DNA of 64,000 bases from Diphasiastrum complanatum (Eukaryota; Streptophyta; Lycopodiopsida; Lycopodiales; Lycopodiaceae). A program made the position numbers and the translations under genes. Where the stretch lies: NCBI GenBank assembly GCA_029204225.1, contig CM055094.1:4644063-4708062 (forward strand). The letters are read 5' to 3'. The notes under the pieces were generated by a model that saw only the letters and a program-made list of their open reading frames with translations, was not told the DNA's origin and did not search any database. Below, piece after piece: positions 21,763 through 33,400 of the stretch; positions within the stretch are counted from its first letter, which is position 1, and each line of letters begins with the position of its first letter.

Positions 21763-22085
21763 ACGTTGACAATGTGGATCGTCCTACTGAGCCTTCTTGA
21801 TCTCCTCCATGAGATCACTATCAACTACAGTAAAGCTCATCTGATGCAGTATCCGAGATAGTGCATCGGCGACCACATTTTCCTTCCCTCTTCGGAAGCG
21901 AATTTCCAAATGAAATTCTATTTTTGGGACTAGATTCAATGTATCTAAAGTTCAAATTTGAATCTCTGATGGTCAGTATACACGTAAAATTCGGTGCCAT
22001 ATAGGTAATGTCGCCACACCTTGAGCGCATGTATGATCGCATACAGCTCCTGCTCGTGCGCGGGATATCTCTGCTATGCTGGCGT

Positions 22086-23366
22086 CAATTTCCTCACTTT
22101 CTCCAACTGCAATAAGTTGGCCTCTCAGATCTGTCACTCGAGTAAAGTAGTCCGTTACTGATTCACTAGTACTCATCTTCAACGTGTGAAGCTTATTAGT
22201 CAAGAACAAGATTCGTGATTGATTTACTGTTTCATACAAGTTCTTCAGTATATCCCAAGCCTCCTTGGGTCCAATAGCATCTCTGATATGAGGTATAATC
22301 ATATCTTTAACTGATAAGTTGATGATATGATGAGCTTTTCTTCTACGTCTCTGATACTCCCGCAACTCTCTGTCAGTGGTAGGAGGTATCTCGACACCTG
22401 TGATGATCTCCCAATATTCTCTATCTTGGAGAATATTTTGCATCTTGAACTTCCATATGTTGTAGTTCGTTCCATCTAGCTTGCTAGACTCTGGCAACAC
22501 AGCGTCGTTCAATCCTGCCATTATTTTGATCTGTAATAAATCTCAGATCTACCTGTCGCGAATCTTTCTTGAATCTGTTGCGAATCTCGAATCTGTCGCG
22601 AATCTTTCGCGAATCTTGAATCTTTCGCGAATCTATCACCTGTCGTGAATCTGTCGCGAATCTTTTGTGAACAATAAACTATCGAGTCTATGAACAATAT
22701 GTAGACAGCAACAATCCAGAAGCGATCAACCTGTCAGAAATTGTCGCGAACAATAATCTTTCGATTCTAGCTCAGCGATCTACAATTCTGGCGGGCAGGT
22801 AGCGATCAGTAGTCCAAAATCTTTGATTCTAGCGGACTGCTTCCAACAGTAGTCCAGCTGAACAGCTCCTCCAATCAGATCTAGTTGCAACCCTGCAAAC
22901 AAACTCTCTCTCTCACAAACCTCAGCTCTAATACCATGTTAGAATTTGTGATACAAACTCTAGATGGAGATACTAGTCCTACTGGCACTCACACAAAACC
23001 AAGCATAGAGAGAAAACAGATCATAGGAGAATTGAGCAAATGCTCTAGCTCATTGAATTGAATGGAATAATTGTGGTGGGACGCCAGCCTTCTTATATAG
23101 TTTCTCTAATGATTGATAAAAGCTAATGAACCTAAAGTAAATAGCAAAATAGCAAAAGCTATTTACTAATAATACTACCTATATATGGTAAGAACTAAAA
23201 ATGAAGTTCTAAGTACTAAATAGATCCTAATCTATTTATAGTGCGCCCACCTACATGCATAGACTTTAAAAACGAATTTAATATAAATAGAATGGCCCCT
23301 AAAAATAGCACGCAGGCATGGCCAAACTATCATTAAGGGGTATCAAATAAACATTAATTCCTAACA
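22086..23366 (-). mobile_element. Ty1/copia 5' part (copia-X): LTR, leader, gag start
   Basis: The 5' LTR spans 22937-23366 (430 bp, TGTTAGGAAT...AATTCTAACA on the minus strand). The primer site TGGTATTAGAGC is at 22925-22936. Gag starts at 22521 with MAGLNDAVLPESSKLDGTNY and keeps the KDMIIPHIRDA.GPKEAWDI block. It ends abruptly near 22085, where gypsy-5 sequence takes over. It is the same family as the complete element at 47358-51780. Confidence 0.87.
22550..22680 (-). repeat. CGCGAATC tandem repeats in copia-X leader
   Basis: The plus strand has about nine repeats of variants of TGTCGCGAATC and TTTCGCGAATC between the gag start and the primer site. The related element at 47358-51780 has an unrelated repeat (GGCAGCAG/CAGGTGC) at the same position. 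Confidence 0.75.
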
Positions 23367-24040
23367 GTTTACTGTGGGTTGTGATGCCGTGAGGAAGGAG
23401 GAGCTAGCACTGATTGGCGTGGGGAGGATGGGCTCAAAAAAAGAGCCGGCATGGAGCGTAAGAGCAGACTGAGCAGATTCAGCCGCCGGTACAATCGCAG
23501 GTACAGCCGGTATAGAGGGTACAGCTGCCACGCAGGCAGGAACAGCCACAGCAGAATCCGCAGCAGCTGCCACGCAGGCAGATTGCTCTGTCTGCGTGGC
23601 AAGGGAGGGCGCCACCTCAGCAGGGGCCGCCACATCAGCAGGCAGCGCTGCCTGCGTGGCAGGCAGCGCTGCCCTATTAGGGCCATCGAAGGATAGGGCT
23701 GCGCTGGCTGCGGGTAGGGGTAGGGCTGAGCTGGATGCTAGGGTTAGGGCATCGCTGGCAGCTGGGGCAGCAGTGGGGGGGTGTGGCAGCAGGGGAGCGG
23801 TGGATCTTGCGGGCTGGGTGGGCGCAAGGAGGAGCCATGGAGGCTGGCCGCTGAGGAGGGAGAGAGGGAGAGAGAGAGAGAGAGAGATCCAAGAGGAATT
23901 GAGATTCCAAAGCCTCCAATTTAAAATTTGGCATAACCTCCTTGAGCCAAAGGTTCAAACTTCTTCTCCAAAGCACTTGTACACAAAAACAAACAAAAGG
24001 AAAGAGCTAGGATGCAAAATGATAGAATCCTCTTGGTAGG
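23367..24040. other. GC-rich repetitive block flanking copia-X
   Basis: Strongly GC-rich against an AT-rich background. It carries overlapping repeats and palindromes of the words CTGCCACGCAGGCAG, GGCAGCGCTGCC and GCAGCAGGGG, and a short (GA)n near 23870. Ala-, Pro- and Arg-rich open frames on both strands follow from composition. It may be the leader or LTR of another element. I do not recognise a gene. Confidence 0.5.
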
Positions 24041-24630
24041 GAGGTGCATTTCCACTTATATAGAGAGTGGAGAAGCATTCCAAAGTGAGTGAAGTGTCAA
24101 GTACAAGTGCATGAGGTGTGGGGAAGACACCAATTGGACTAAAGATGAAGTCGAGTGCATGGATGAGGTGTATTAGTTAGAGAGAGAGAATGGGTGAGGT
24201 GTATTAGCTTGTGAGGGTTGTTAGGATGAGTTGGATGGTGCAGTAAGAGTGTAGGAGGGCACCCCATTCTAGGTGTGGAATAGCCTAGAAGCCATGTGGC
24301 AAAGTAGGTGGAGGTAGGTGGCACAAGGTTTAGACTTGGCCTCTAATTAACAAATGGATTTCATTGTCACAACTTGGGAATTCACCCAAGTGCAATCTTA
24401 CTAAGGAAAAAGCCAAAGTATATGCCCATCTTATTTTGCATAATAATCATTAAATCATTGGCACTTTTTTCTAGAGGTTGCCCATCCTCAATCATGGTGG
24501 AAAAGGGTCAATAGGGTGATCAGTCCCTTGGCCTAATCCCAATCTTTATAGACTCCTCTGAGCCTTCATTATAGACTTAGAAGTAAGCCTTCTTTATAGA
24601 CTCCTCTCAGCCTTCTTTGTTTATTGTCTT
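24041..24630. other. Intron 6 stretch, nothing assignable
   Basis: Contains local repeats such as GAGGTGTATTAG twice (24165-24205) and AGCCTTCTTTATAGACTCCTCT twice in split form. No coding or structural match. Confidence 0.4.
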
Positions 24631-24804
24631 AAGCTTAGAAAGCTTCTTGTTCCGATTCTTGTCCTTCAAGCACTTTCATGAGTACCTGCACATGCCTTCA
24701 AAGAAAGGTCAATCCTTAAGCCTAGAAGGCTTCTTATTCATGTTCTTGTCTTTCAGGCACTTTCATGAGTACCTGCACATACCTTCAAAGAAAGGTCAAT
24801 TTCC
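24631..24804. repeat. 87-bp tandem repeat, two copies
   Basis: 24631-24717 and 24718-24804 are each 87 bp and begin AAGC(T/C)TAGAA(A/G)GCTTCTT. The second half CTTTCATGAGTACCTGCACA is identical. The copies are about 88 percent alike by eye. Confidence 0.85.
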
Positions 24805-25108
24805 ATACCATTAGACATGGCTCATAATAGGTTCTTAGTTCTACAGGTACTAATACCTGCACACCCAAATCATTAGAGCAATAAATTCATACAATATCCA
24901 AAAAGAATAATGGTCATTGGTAGTTTCATGTCATCATAGTCTATGGGAAGATGGAAGATGGGAAAGTCTTTATTTCTTTGGGGCATTATTCCTCTACAAA
25001 TTACACAAGCCCTTTGGAGAATTTGATGTTCCATTTATCTTCACAAACATAATTGTACACAATCAACCTTCGTGCTTTCAGGAGTGCAGAGTGAACACAG
25101 GTGCATTC

Positions 25109-26343
25109 CATAGTTACCAGGGAACACTTTCCCACCCCTTTGGAACACGGGAACACCGTTCCCACCAAACCACTCCCATAGGAACGCATGGGATCATTCC
25201 TGAAGCATTGGGAATGCATTCCCAAACTGAAAAAATAAAATAAAAATAAAAAATATCATAATTCTTTTTTAGCTGGACCCATCACCCCAGCCCTAAAAAA
25301 AAAAAAATTGGATCTTGATTCTCCATAGTGCTCTCTGAGCCTCCATCTTGCTATGGAATCGGGACTAAACGCATTCCCACCTGGGCTCCCGGGTCTGGGA
25401 ATGCATTCCCAAATTGAAAAAGATAAAAATCAAAAAAGAATTTAGGCTTAACCTCAGAAATAAAAACAAGGTTTTTGGATCTCGATTGTCCATAGTGCTT
25501 TCTGAGTCCCTATCTTACTGTGGAATTGGGATTTGGATCTCCATGCTACATCTACCTCCAATCTCTTGCTCCTGTCCCCCTCCGTCATGCTACAGAATCT
25601 AATCTCCAATGTCTATGCTGTCTCAGAATCCATCGTGTTGCCTGTTGCCTGCTCCCACCTCCCTCCATCTCGTCTGTGTGACATGTACTTGATCATCAAT
25701 TATTGATCATTGCTGCTTCTCGCCAAGCCTGATTCTTCCAAGGGTCTAGCTACACCCTTGTACCTGCAATTGCATGCACTGAAGTCTGAAGTAGTATGTA
25801 TACGCCCCTCCCTACTCAGAAGAATCTCCAATGTCCATTGCTACGCCCTGGCAGCCTCCTGCTCATAGTTCTTGATTTTGAATCCCGCTGCTGCCTCAGA
25901 CTTGTACCACGGTCTTGTAAGTTGTACATCCTGCTACTGCTGCCTCTAGTACATGTTGTTACATGCTGGTACTGCCGACGACTGCAAGATGCTATGCATT
26001 AGCATCTTGTACATGCTGGTGCTGCCAAGGCCAAAATTCCAGCCACAAAAGTGAGCCTCCTGCTGCAGCTGACCAAAGCCGCTGCCACCCAAATCTAAGG
26101 GCTCTTCCTTCCGCCCCCATCTGAAGTTTTTTTTTTCAAGTTTCTATGTCTATTTTCTATAATCAGACAGGAGTCACTTGAACTTGGAAGTCTGTTTTAA
26201 AAAATTTCAAATTTTTATTGTTTTGTTAGTTTTTTCAAACTTAAAAATCAATAACATGGCATTTCCACATTCCCACGTTCCCGAAAATGTTCCCTTTCCC
26301 AGGGGTCACAATCCCATTACATTCCCGTTCCCAGACAACTATG
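25109..26343. mobile_element. hAT-like non-autonomous element 1 (1,235 bp)
   Basis: Terminal inverted repeats CATAGTTACCAGGGAAC (left) and, read from the right on the minus strand, CATAGTTGTCTGGGAACG. The 8-bp duplication is GTGCATTC (25101-25108) and GAGCATTC (26344-26351), with one mismatch. The subterminal regions are full of GGGAATGCATTCCC-type palindromes and GGGAAC/GTTCCC words. No transposase frame is present. The 8-bp duplication plus short inverted ends points to the hAT superfamily. It sits in intron 6, about 180 bp from exon 6. Confidence 0.8.
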
Positions 26344-26521
26344 GAGCATTCAAAGGAAGGAAAGAATCTTCATTGATATCATGTTGGTAAATGTTTCCAA
26401 GTTCGTTTTCTTACTTTGAGCACCTTACTATCTTTTTCAACAAGTTGGTTTTTTGGAGGGGGGGGGGGGCGAGAGTAGGGGCGCATTGTTGTGCCACAAG
26501 CAAATATTTTCAAATTCCCAC

Positions 26522-26641
26522 CTTAGTGTGATAAACCACCCCGTTTTCCAAATAAGCGAAGTCAAGACCTGACAGTCCTGCAATTATCTTGTAAACCTGA
26601 AAGTCCGTCGTGGATTTCACAAAACCTGAAAGGAAAACATC
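26522..26641 (-). CDS. ERMP1: ERMP1-like exon 6 (residues 294-333), last zinc-site histidine
   Basis: A 120-nt exon, phase 0 at both ends, running from TTTGCAG to AAG|GTGGGA. It reads DVFLSGFVKSTTDFQVYKII, then AGLSGLDFAYLENGVVYHTK. The motif TDFQVYK..AGLSGLDFA....VYHTKND is diagnostic for this family. H331 in VYHT is the last M28 metal ligand. Compared with angiosperm versions as I recall them (IKSATDFQVYKEVAGLSG), it carries STT and II substitutions, so it is recognisably diverged. A hAT-like element ends about 180 nt downstream, in intron 6. Confidence 0.95.
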
Positions 26642-26809
26642 CTGCAAAGAATCAAGCAGATTTGGAGTTATAACAACTTGGACTCTGAAGTTGGAAGCTG
26701 TTTACAAATAAATTATCCAGAGAAACTAATCGTCCCGAAACATAAGAATACACAGGCATATGTAAATTTTGTCCCAAACATCTAGAATAAAGATAGCATG
26801 CAGAGCAGT

Positions 26810-28030
26810 TATCAATCTCAAAATCTCCAGTAAGCTCTAGCTGTTTCACAGAATCTTCTGAGGAGATTCTCCTAAAGAGGAAATCAGCAAAGCAGGTTAC
26901 ACATATGTTAAAATGCATAGCAATAAAATGAAGGTAGCTTTTCATCCCTTTCCCGTTTCCCAACCCTTGAGAAGATTTCAATAATGTCCATGACCTTCAT
27001 TTAGGATGCCTGACTATACAAAAGAAGAAAAATCCTAGCGATGAGTACGAGAACCATACGAGGTAATATGATACTCAACATTTGGGAATGCAAGTCTAGC
27101 CCGAGTTCTTTGTGTGGTTGGGAGACTGATTGACCACGAACATTCTCTTTATAATGGTTCTTTGGAATGTTCTACACAGATGAGCTACAAGTAGATATCC
27201 AAATTAGACAAGCTGGAAAAGGCCTGCTCATAATGTTTGACACCTGTTTGCGTACATTACTAATTAGTATCAATGACTACTAGTTCGCAAACTCTTGATA
27301 GCAGCCATTGAAACACAGAACATTCTATTTGTGAAATGCATGGTAACTATGGGGTTTTACAGAAAAACAAACACAACTATCAATCCAGTCTATTCCTAAA
27401 AGAATCAATCATCTGTAAAAAAATATTTCAATTTGGTTAATGTCTAGAAATAACATGGTACATGATAATTGTTATCAGTCTCAGAATCTCAAGCGAAGTC
27501 CTACTTGTTTGATGGAATCTTATTCTAGAAGAAAAGACAACAGCAAAGCAGTTCTGCACAAGTACAGCAAAATATTCTCAAAACCTTAGACATTTCATAA
27601 AACTTTGATTCCTTTCCATTTCAGAATTGAATGATGTGCCATTCCCATTGATTTCAGTTAGCATGGTTAGCTGCATCAAAGCAACAAAAACCTAGTGAAG
27701 CATATAAGAATCATACGAGGTGATATGACAGACAATGGATTTGAAATGCAAGATATCAGAAGGAAGTTCAGCATTCCAACGAAAGAACACATCGTGCTAG
27801 CTGGGAGACTGGTTTGAGCACCAACATTACAGCTTTGAAACATTTTGTATGGGAGAGCTAAACCATTCAGATTAGACTAGCTAGAGGCCAGTACAGAGCA
27901 TTCATTGGTCTATTGTGTACATGACTAGTGAGTACAGAAGCTTAACTTCAACAGATTAATAGGAATATTTTCTCCTGAAATGCTGAGCATTGTAGCTGTG
28001 AGCATGCATTCGCTTTGAATTGTAGAAACA
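26810..28030. repeat. Old segmental duplication in intron 5 (about 0.55-0.65 kb units)
   Basis: About 26810-27330 and 27470-28030 share blocks in the same order: GTTATCA(A/G)TCTCA(A/G)AATCTC, ...CAGCAAAGCAG, GA(A/G)(A/C)CATACGAGGT(A/G)ATATGA and GGGAGACTG(A/G)TT. Similarity is moderate, so it predates most insertions here. No element boundary was found. Confidence 0.55.
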
Positions 28031-31000
28031 AACACACTCGAAATATTTTATGCTGGGCATTTCAGCAATTTATTTTTGTAAGAAGGCACATGCAACCAAT
28101 ATATATGTTCTGATTAGAGTCGCATTCACAACTCAGCATGGCGCACTTCATCTCATGTATATCAACTGTCCAATGGCAGAAAAGTGTCATGAACATTTAG
28201 CTTTTCTAGTCCATGGTTACAGCCAGCAAGTCAGATAAATAGAAATGCCTGGGTAGTGGCCACAAATCAGCTATTTTTAATGGTCTGTAATAGCACATTA
28301 TCCAGCATATATATGCAGAAAATAAAAAACAAAAGACCATGTTCTTCATAGCATTCCCTGCTCTTTCCAAGTTTTGTTCATATCAGTATATCGTGCTATT
28401 GTATTGCTGCCGGTAAGTGTCAAAACTCCCATGTTTGCATGACTTTTGAGGTAGTAGAGTCGCCAAGTCAGGGCTGGAGGCCCAATAATATGCAAGTTCT
28501 TGCGCACATAATAAGCAGCCTGTGACATACTACTGGATGGGGTTTTTTAAGTTGCTGGCTAAAGAATCTTTTGAGCATGCAACTAATTGGGTTCAGTGTA
28601 ATCATGTTCTGATAAAGTTCAGGCAAGGCAAAGGAGAAGACCCATAAAAGAGACGAAGAAGAAAAAGGTGAGAGCCCAGCAAGTCAGAATTGAAAGAGAA
28701 ACGGTTGGGTGGTGTCCATGAAATTGCTATGATCAGTGGTCTGTAACAGCCCATTATCCAACATATATCAGACTGTATGTTGCCTTGTGAAAACAAGAAT
28801 CGCCAAAAAGAAAATGTTGATATGAAAATTTTGATATATCAAGCATTATGTCAAGCACGTGTGTAGTTGCCATTGTAGAATCAAAGCTTTTCTAGTAGGT
28901 CTTATGTACCTGTGATGTGTCTTGTGTCTAGCTCGAGTTTTGCTAGCATTTCTTTGCGTGCGCAAGTGTTAATGAGCCATCATTATTAGAAAATCATGGT
29001 GATCTGCATATGAGAGTACACTATCAATTTCTTGAAACCTACTTTATTATAAACAAAAAAGGCTTCATCAGTTGCTAGTTTTGTGCTCGCCATTCTCTAT
29101 CTTGTTTTCTTCAAGGAGAGCGCACAGCATACTTTGCATCAGCAGTTTGATACACATTCTTCACACTATGGTTTATCTTGCAAGTTGGTCTTCAATATTA
29201 CCAAGGTTCTATGGTATATAGAGCACTATTTCACAATGTGTTTGTGACTCTATTGGCAAGTGATACAGCAACTTCTTCAACATGTTGTGCGAGTAGTTCT
29301 GGGAAAAAATCCACTTTGTGGCAACCAGGATACCTGAAGCAGCAGGTGAAGCTGTATTATGATGTTTGCTGGCAATAGAAGTTGTCGAGCATATGTATGG
29401 GTAAGGTGAAAATCCTTCTAATATTCCCTCTTATATATGGTTTTGAGCTCTATTGGGATCTGCTGGATGAAGTTGTTGAAGATACCAGTCCATTGAATTT
29501 GAACCAACTTCAATGCAATCATGATTAAAAGTTCTCTCTGAATTGCACGTCATTTGAGCACTTGATGAGTCAATGCCCAAAACCCTAATGGATGAATGAT
29601 CAACATGGTTTCTCAAGCTCAGTTTTACATCATTTGATACACCACTCACTGTTAACCAACGTTTGGCAAGTTGACTCCAAGTATAGCTCATTAAAAGATC
29701 ACATAGAAACCACATCTACACCATAATCTTTCATATCTGAATGGAATGCCAAGGCTAAAAAAGCAACTAAGCCATCCATGTATATGTAACCATGATGTAA
29801 GTAGATGACAGAAGACAAAAGGATACAAAGGAGCCAAAAATGTGTGACAAAGAAAACACCTAGCTGGAACTGTCATCTCTCATAAGAAACCCCTGCAGCA
29901 AATCTCCTCCCATAATAGCAGGTATCTAAATAAAAACAACTACAGTAGAGACCTCCAATACAGGTAGAATCCAAAGAGGCCAAAGAGCAGTATCACACAA
30001 GACATTATGGCAAGAACATGCCATAGTAAGAGCAGTAAGCACCTTTAGGATGTGCTAATAATAGTTCAAAATCCAATAGCCTAGAAACAATTCATGTGAT
30101 TACAATGATCCCAAGGAACTCGTATCTGCCAAGGATGCCAGGTACCAGTAGGTGACAATGGCTCAGGTGGAATGTCCTAAGCTATTTGTAAAGACCAAGT
30201 GATCTCGGGCACCCACAAAAGGTACATGAGCAAATACATCCCAAGCTAGTTTTCTAGACCAAGAATGCCATAAGGTAGAATTGAGGCACTTCGAAAATGA
30301 AATCCAAGAAAACTATCTCTGCCAACCATGCAGACCATGTGCCAGATGCACCCAAGCCAACCCTGCATGCTGAAACATCAAAAATGTAGAATTGTGATTG
30401 CAAAAGGATCTAGAGTACCAATTTGTATAAATAAGGAAAAGCTTGAATACAAACTTTGACCGTTTTTACAAAAGAAACTAGTGGCCATACTGGAACTATG
30501 CATGTACATATAGTGTAAAATGGACATTTATCAAACTCACCAGTAACAATAGGAACATGATATATATACCTTGTATGGCATATAAATAGGAGAATTTGGT
30601 CCAGCATATACCTCAACAAAAACAACCTCCTCTACATGCTCTAAAGTTGTAAGCCCTATCATTGAAACTACATCATCCTATACCCCATTGAACTCGCAAC
30701 ATGTATGTGACTCTCCCGATGTGGTTGTTGTAAAAATAAAAGTACATGCTCAAGATCCTTATTTAAGAAATCATGTGGTCTCTCGGCAGAGACTAGTACC
30801 TCATGGACTACAACAGCATGTGATTGCTCTAGATATGTAGGCATGGCATCATGCTAAATAGGTGAACCGTGACACCACTACCGGTAATGATCCTCATCTA
30901 TAGCAAAACCTTACGACCATGCGTATGATCCTCATCTATAGCAAAATCTGGCATCGCCATAGTATGGCATCTTATGATATATATCCAGACCCTTTAGCTG

Positions 31001-32035
31001 AATATCCTATGGAATAGGAGCAAGATAATGGGAGGTAGAAGGATGTAACGGCCCCTATGAACATACCTCATCTGAAGTGTCATGATTCTTGTCAGCAGAC
31101 TGATGCTTTGTTGCATCAGATACACAGTCCTCTGACTCATCCCAATGTCACAACCTATGCACCATCCTCTGACTTATCTATAATATCATGTGGGGCATCT
31201 TATGAACCAACCTCGGCCGCATCCTGTGACACATATGACTCAAACTTGACCAAAAGGGATAAAGCCTCCAACTCATCTAAAACATCCTCAAAATGTAGCA
31301 TAGGAGATATAACATGACCAGCAACACAAAGCTTAGAATATCCATATTGGTAGAATTTGAAAGAAAATCCTGTAAATGACATTGAGGCTCATAAGAAATC
31401 ACATGCAGTATGCACTACATACACTCATCACTTATTTGCTACCACTATTGCTTAGCAAACACTTCAGGGAGTGAACTCTTGTTGTCATCCCAATTATGCT
31501 AAATGTACACACAAACATACTAATAGGTGCAAGATCAACCTTAGGTAGCAATTGTACCCAAAGGTTGAAACCCACCATATATGGGCACTAGCTGATCCAA
31601 AATGTTGTTCACATATGCTATAAAAGTCAGTTAAAAAAAAAGAAAAATGTGGGCTAATATACCTCAAATGAGGAGCAAGAAATGGTATATATATCTATAT
31701 GTGAAATTAGAATATATCCAGAAAAGTAATGATGTCATAAGGTAAAGCTTAGAAACATACAAGCAGCCCATAAACTCAAAGGATCTAAATGAAAACAAAA
31801 TATAAATTTCAATATACAAAAATTCTTTACCAAACAACATTGCCTATGTCTCATAGCATAAGCTGCTAACTGGGTTTCTAAAGAATCCGGATTCTCTTGG
31901 TAGACGATTAGTGTTGACTAAGAAGCAAAAGACAATCAATAAGAAGACAGTAAAAATAATGACAATGATAATGATTCAAATAAAATGAAATTTATAAAAA
32001 TTAAAATTGAAATAAAATAAGCAACCATAATGTGT
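28031..32035. other. Intron 5 stretch without recognised genes
   Basis: Only short open frames. Small repeats are visible: GGTCTGTAA(T/C)AGC(A/C)CATTATCCA at about 28280 and 28740, and ATGATCCTCATCTATAGC twice near 30890-30945. Nothing else assignable in about 4 kb. Confidence 0.4.
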
Positions 32036-32043
32036 AGACAAGT

Positions 32044-32652
32044 CATAGATGCACAGAAACGCGTTTCTGAAAACGCGTTTCTCCTCCCACAATCATACTA
32101 AAAAAAAATTTCTTTTTTTTTTTTGGAAAAATAGCTTGTGGCTGAAATTTTTTTAGGAGATCAATGGTCAAACCAGCGTTTTGCCTCTCAGAAGTGCAGT
32201 AGATGGGGCACAAACAAATCTTATTTTCAATAACTATTTGGTTGTTATTTGCTCTGGTTTTCAATAAATGCTCAGGGGGTTCGGGGAGCGGTAGAACGGG
32301 GGGTTCCGGGGGCGGTAGCCCCCTGAGAAACAGGAGGTTCGGGGGCAGTAGCCCCCCGGTGGGGGATTTGGGGGGCAACGCCCCCCAACGGCAGGGTCTA
32401 CCCCTCGACGGTAAGGCCTCTTCATGATTTGGCCTTCCAACTCCCTGAGCAAAAACACACTTACTGGGACCATCTGTGATCGTAACGAACAGGCTAGAGG
32501 TTAGTTTTGAATTTTTATCCGTGACAAAACCCAACATGGATTAATGCACCTGAACTGGACCATCTTGCACCCGAAACAGTCGACAAACTACACAATAATT
32601 ATGCTCTTAATTAGAGCTTTCATCTGATACCCATATTGCCCATAAAAAAAAC

Positions 32653-32688
<36 letters not shown>

Positions 32689-32813
32689 TAGATATATATA
32701 AACGTTTGTGGAATTTTCTTGTATTTTTTAAAAACGCGTTTCTGAACCGCGTTTCAAAACGCAATTCTGAAACGCGATTCTGAAACGCGTTTCAGAAACG
32801 CAGTGCATCTATG
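32044..32813. mobile_element. hAT-like non-autonomous element 2 (770 bp)
   Basis: A perfect 8-bp duplication AGACAAGT lies at 32036-32043 and 32814-32821. The ends are CATAGATGCACAGAAACGCG (left) and CATAGATGCACTGCGTTTC (right, minus strand). Subterminal repeats are built on AAACGCGTTT. The middle shares about 110 bp with element 3 in inverse orientation (a block with GACTGTTTCGGGTGCA), so the two are one family. A cluster of GGGGGC...GCCCCC hairpins lies at about 32275-32400, and a (TA)n tract at about 32655-32686. Confidence 0.88.
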
Positions 32814-32944
32814 AGACAAGTTATCAAGAAAAAGACAAATATTAATCACTAAATATTTAACAGAATCTGAAATATTTGAAGAAATATGAGGCATGCGAAT
32901 TATGTTCAAGTTATTGTATTATGGCTGCAGCTTTTTATCAAAAA

Positions 32945-33400
32945 TATCAACCAATAAACCTGACTTAGCCTGGCTTATAGAAAACTCTAAAAAATTGCAC
33001 TTACCATCACTGGTTGTACAATTAAGTTCCCAAAAATGTTAAAGTTTTTATATAAAAAACTACCAAAATCAGAAAGATCAGGAACAAATAAGTCATCAAT
33101 ATATCTTCTTATGCAATAAGATGGGACGAGTACCACAAGAAACTAATCTTTGTATAAATTCAAATTCAAAAGAGAAAAGATAAAGTTAGCTAGATGAACA
33201 GCACAATTAGTACCCATGGGAGTACCTACCGTTTGTTGACAAAGCAAATCACCTCGAGAAATATGCAAGTTATCCAAGAGAAAGTGCATCCAAGAACAAA
33301 CATCTTCAACATGAACTATTTTAGTAAATCCTGTCTTCTTTGAATCGACATCTTGATTTCTGTTCTTAAGCTAACAAAACTCAAAATGCAAATCACTCTT
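32945..33400 (-). pseudogene. Penelope-like (PLE-type) reverse transcriptase relic
   Basis: The minus strand reads VEDVCSWMHFLLDNLHISRG, then QQTVGTPMGTNCAVHLANFI. After a stop comes CIRRYIDDLFVPDLSDFGSF and, in another frame, CNFLEFSISQAKSGLLVDIF followed by DKKLQP. The order GIPMGTNCA..LAN..L, RYIDD and a later LDL.IS...G...D.FDKR matches the PLE-type RT family and not LTR or L1 elements. It is broken by stops and frameshifts, and no GIY-YIG nuclease was seen. The assignment is from motif memory. Confidence 0.65.

Larger units (their letters stand above)
19815..22085 (-). mobile_element. Chromodomain gypsy element (gypsy-5), 3' half
   Basis: Minus-strand order: RNase H, integrase zinc domain, integrase core, chromodomain, then a probable 3' LTR at 20333-19815 (TGTTACGACTC...GGTTCACA) after a purine tract. 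The upstream half is missing: near 22085 the sequence switches abruptly to a copia gag. The integrase is the best preserved transposon frame in the window. The same family occurs at 53651-56720. The chromodomain places it among chromoviruses, which target chromatin through that domain. Confidence 0.88.

Noticed and set aside
23361-24039. Ala/Pro/Arg-rich proteins on both strands
   Set aside because: All frames of a GC-rich repetitive block are open. Composition explains the amino acids, and no domain is visible.
32043-32537. 164-residue proline/glycine-rich minus-strand protein
   Set aside because: It lies wholly within hAT-like element 2 and its composition comes from the GGGGGC/GCCCCC hairpins.
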